Shown: in pieces, positions 12,831-13,456 of the stretch
How the letters are laid out: every line of letters begins with the position of its first letter
Position numbering within the stretch: position 1 is the first letter of the stretch
DNA from: Modestobacter sp.
GTDB lineage: Bacteria; Actinomycetota; Actinomycetes; Mycobacteriales; Geodermatophilaceae
Length of the DNA stretch: 13,456 nucleotides
Direction of reading: 5' to 3'
NCBI GenBank assembly: GCA_025965635.1
Contig: JAOPWO010000355.1
Coordinates: 1 to 13,456 of the forward strand
Notes under the pieces: generated by a model
Seen by the model: the letters and a program-made list of their open reading frames with translations, nothing else
What the model was told of the DNA's origin: nothing
Databases searched by the model: none
Position numbers and translations under genes: made by a program

Positions 12831-13456
12831 TCACAGGCCCAGGGCCGCGGCCATCTCGGCGCGGAGCTGGTCCAGCTCGTCCGCGCCCTGCCGGCGGGCA
12901 GCCGGCAGGGCGGCGTCGCCGGGCACCGGGACGACGGTCTGCAGGTAGGCCTTGAGCTTCGGCTCGGTGCCGCTGGGCCGCACGATCACCCGCACGCCGT
13001 CGCCGAGCAGCCGGACGGCGTCCACCGGCGGGTCGGCCGTCGCGAGATCGCTGACCGCCACCGGGCGTCCGAGCAGCGTGGCCGGCGGCCGCGCCCGCAG
13101 CCGCTCCATCGCCCCGCTGATCTCCGACAGGTCCTCGACCCGCACCGAGTACTGACCGGTGCTGAACAGCCCGTGCACGACGGCCAGCTCGTCGAGACGG
13201 TCGGTGAGCGTGCGGCCGTCGGCGGCCAGTTCGGCGGCGAGCAGGGCGACGGCGAGCGCGGCGGAGATGCCGTCCTTGTCACGGGCGACCGTCGGGGTCA
13301 CCGCGTAGCCCAGCGCCTCCTCGTAGCCGAAGACCAGCGGGACCTCGGATGATCCGGCGCGGATGATCCACTTGAACCCGGTCGGGGTCTCGGCGAAGGG
13401 CACGTCGTGCGCGCGGGTCAGCTCGGCCAGCAGCGAGCCGCTGACCAGGGAGGCCG
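12831..13456 (-). CDS. Phosphohexomutase-superfamily protein, C-terminal part (PmmB/PGM2-like)
   Basis: The last 208 residues are present; the reading frame runs off the right edge, so the internal GTG at 13403 is not the start and the catalytic phosphoserine domain is outside. Visible motifs are the domain-3 sugar-binding loop FGYEEALGY, RDKDG after it, and the domain-4 phosphate-binding loop RPSGTEPKLKAY. GYEEALGY rather than GEESGH points to the PGM2/PgcA/PmmB branch, whose members act on phosphoglucose, phosphomannose or phosphopentose. With deoA and deoC in the region and no deoB seen, phosphopentomutase activity (deoxyribose-1-phosphate to 5-phosphate) is plausible but inferred. The M. 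tuberculosis relative pmmB likewise lies near upp and deoD. The gene converges on the DUF805 gene. Confidence 0.9.
   Translation of the reverse strand, partial: ASLVSGSLLAELTRAHDVPFAETPTGFKWIIRAGSSEVPLVFGYEEALGYAVTPTVARDKDGISAALAVALLAAELAADGRTLTDRLDELAVVHGLFSTGQYSVRVEDLSEISGAMERLRARPPATLLGRPVAVSDLATADPPVDAVRLLGDGVRVIVRPSGTEPKLKAYLQTVVPVPGDAALPAARRQGADELDQLRAEMAAALGL

Noticed and set aside
1..13456. CRISPR array, tRNA/rRNA, IS element or phage/defence system
   Set aside because: No regularly spaced direct repeats, no cloverleaf or rRNA sequence, and no transposase, integrase, nuclease or defence-type protein was seen. The scattered palindromes are not evenly spaced.

Overview
The window is very GC-rich, with almost every third codon position G or C, GTG and TTG starts, and typical actinobacterial salvage genes. 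The protein sequences look most like Geodermatophilaceae (Blastococcus, Geodermatophilus, Modestobacter); that family assignment is from memory, not a search. It is a chromosomal housekeeping segment. I see no phage, plasmid, IS element, CRISPR array, tRNA or rRNA.

Layout. Left part, plus strand: the 3' end of thymidine phosphorylase (deoA), a DrrAB-type ABC exporter pair overlapping by 4 nt, and adenosine deaminase (add). After add comes a ~540 bp stretch without a complete gene. It holds two copies of a ~55 bp palindromic repeat around a fragment resembling the start of an MgtC/SapB protein, then a promoter and a long structured leader for a DEAD-box RNA helicase. The helicase ends at a strong hairpin shared with a convergent gene for an acidic, internally duplicated protein of unknown function. 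Next, on the minus strand, is a tight deoC - aldehyde dehydrogenase - truncated aldehyde dehydrogenase operon. A 315 bp divergent region separates it from a plus-strand operon of upp, a Gfo/Idh/MocA-type oxidoreductase and a DUF805 membrane protein. The window ends inside a convergent phosphohexomutase-superfamily gene.

How the genes fit together. deoA releases 2-deoxyribose-1-phosphate, a phosphopentomutase would convert it to the 5-phosphate, DeoC splits that to acetaldehyde plus glyceraldehyde-3-phosphate, and an aldehyde dehydrogenase can oxidise the acetaldehyde. The mutase at the right edge has the PGM2/PmmB-like GYEEALGY sugar loop and is a reasonable candidate for the missing step. 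add and upp complete a nucleoside/nucleobase salvage neighbourhood. The deoA-add-upp-pmmB grouping recalls the Mycobacterium tuberculosis region, with other genes interspersed.

Most unusual points: (1) the aldehyde dehydrogenase pair looks like a two-gene version of the two-domain ALDH16 architecture, with a second subunit of 288 residues that has no cysteine at all; (2) a dispersed imperfect palindrome sits directly after several stop codons and once inside the apparent N-terminal coding sequence of the ABC ATPase; (3) a perfect 16-bp palindrome covers the -35 region of the deoC operon; (4) several genes seem to be read from leaderless transcripts, with a -10-like hexamer 6-8 nt before the start codon.
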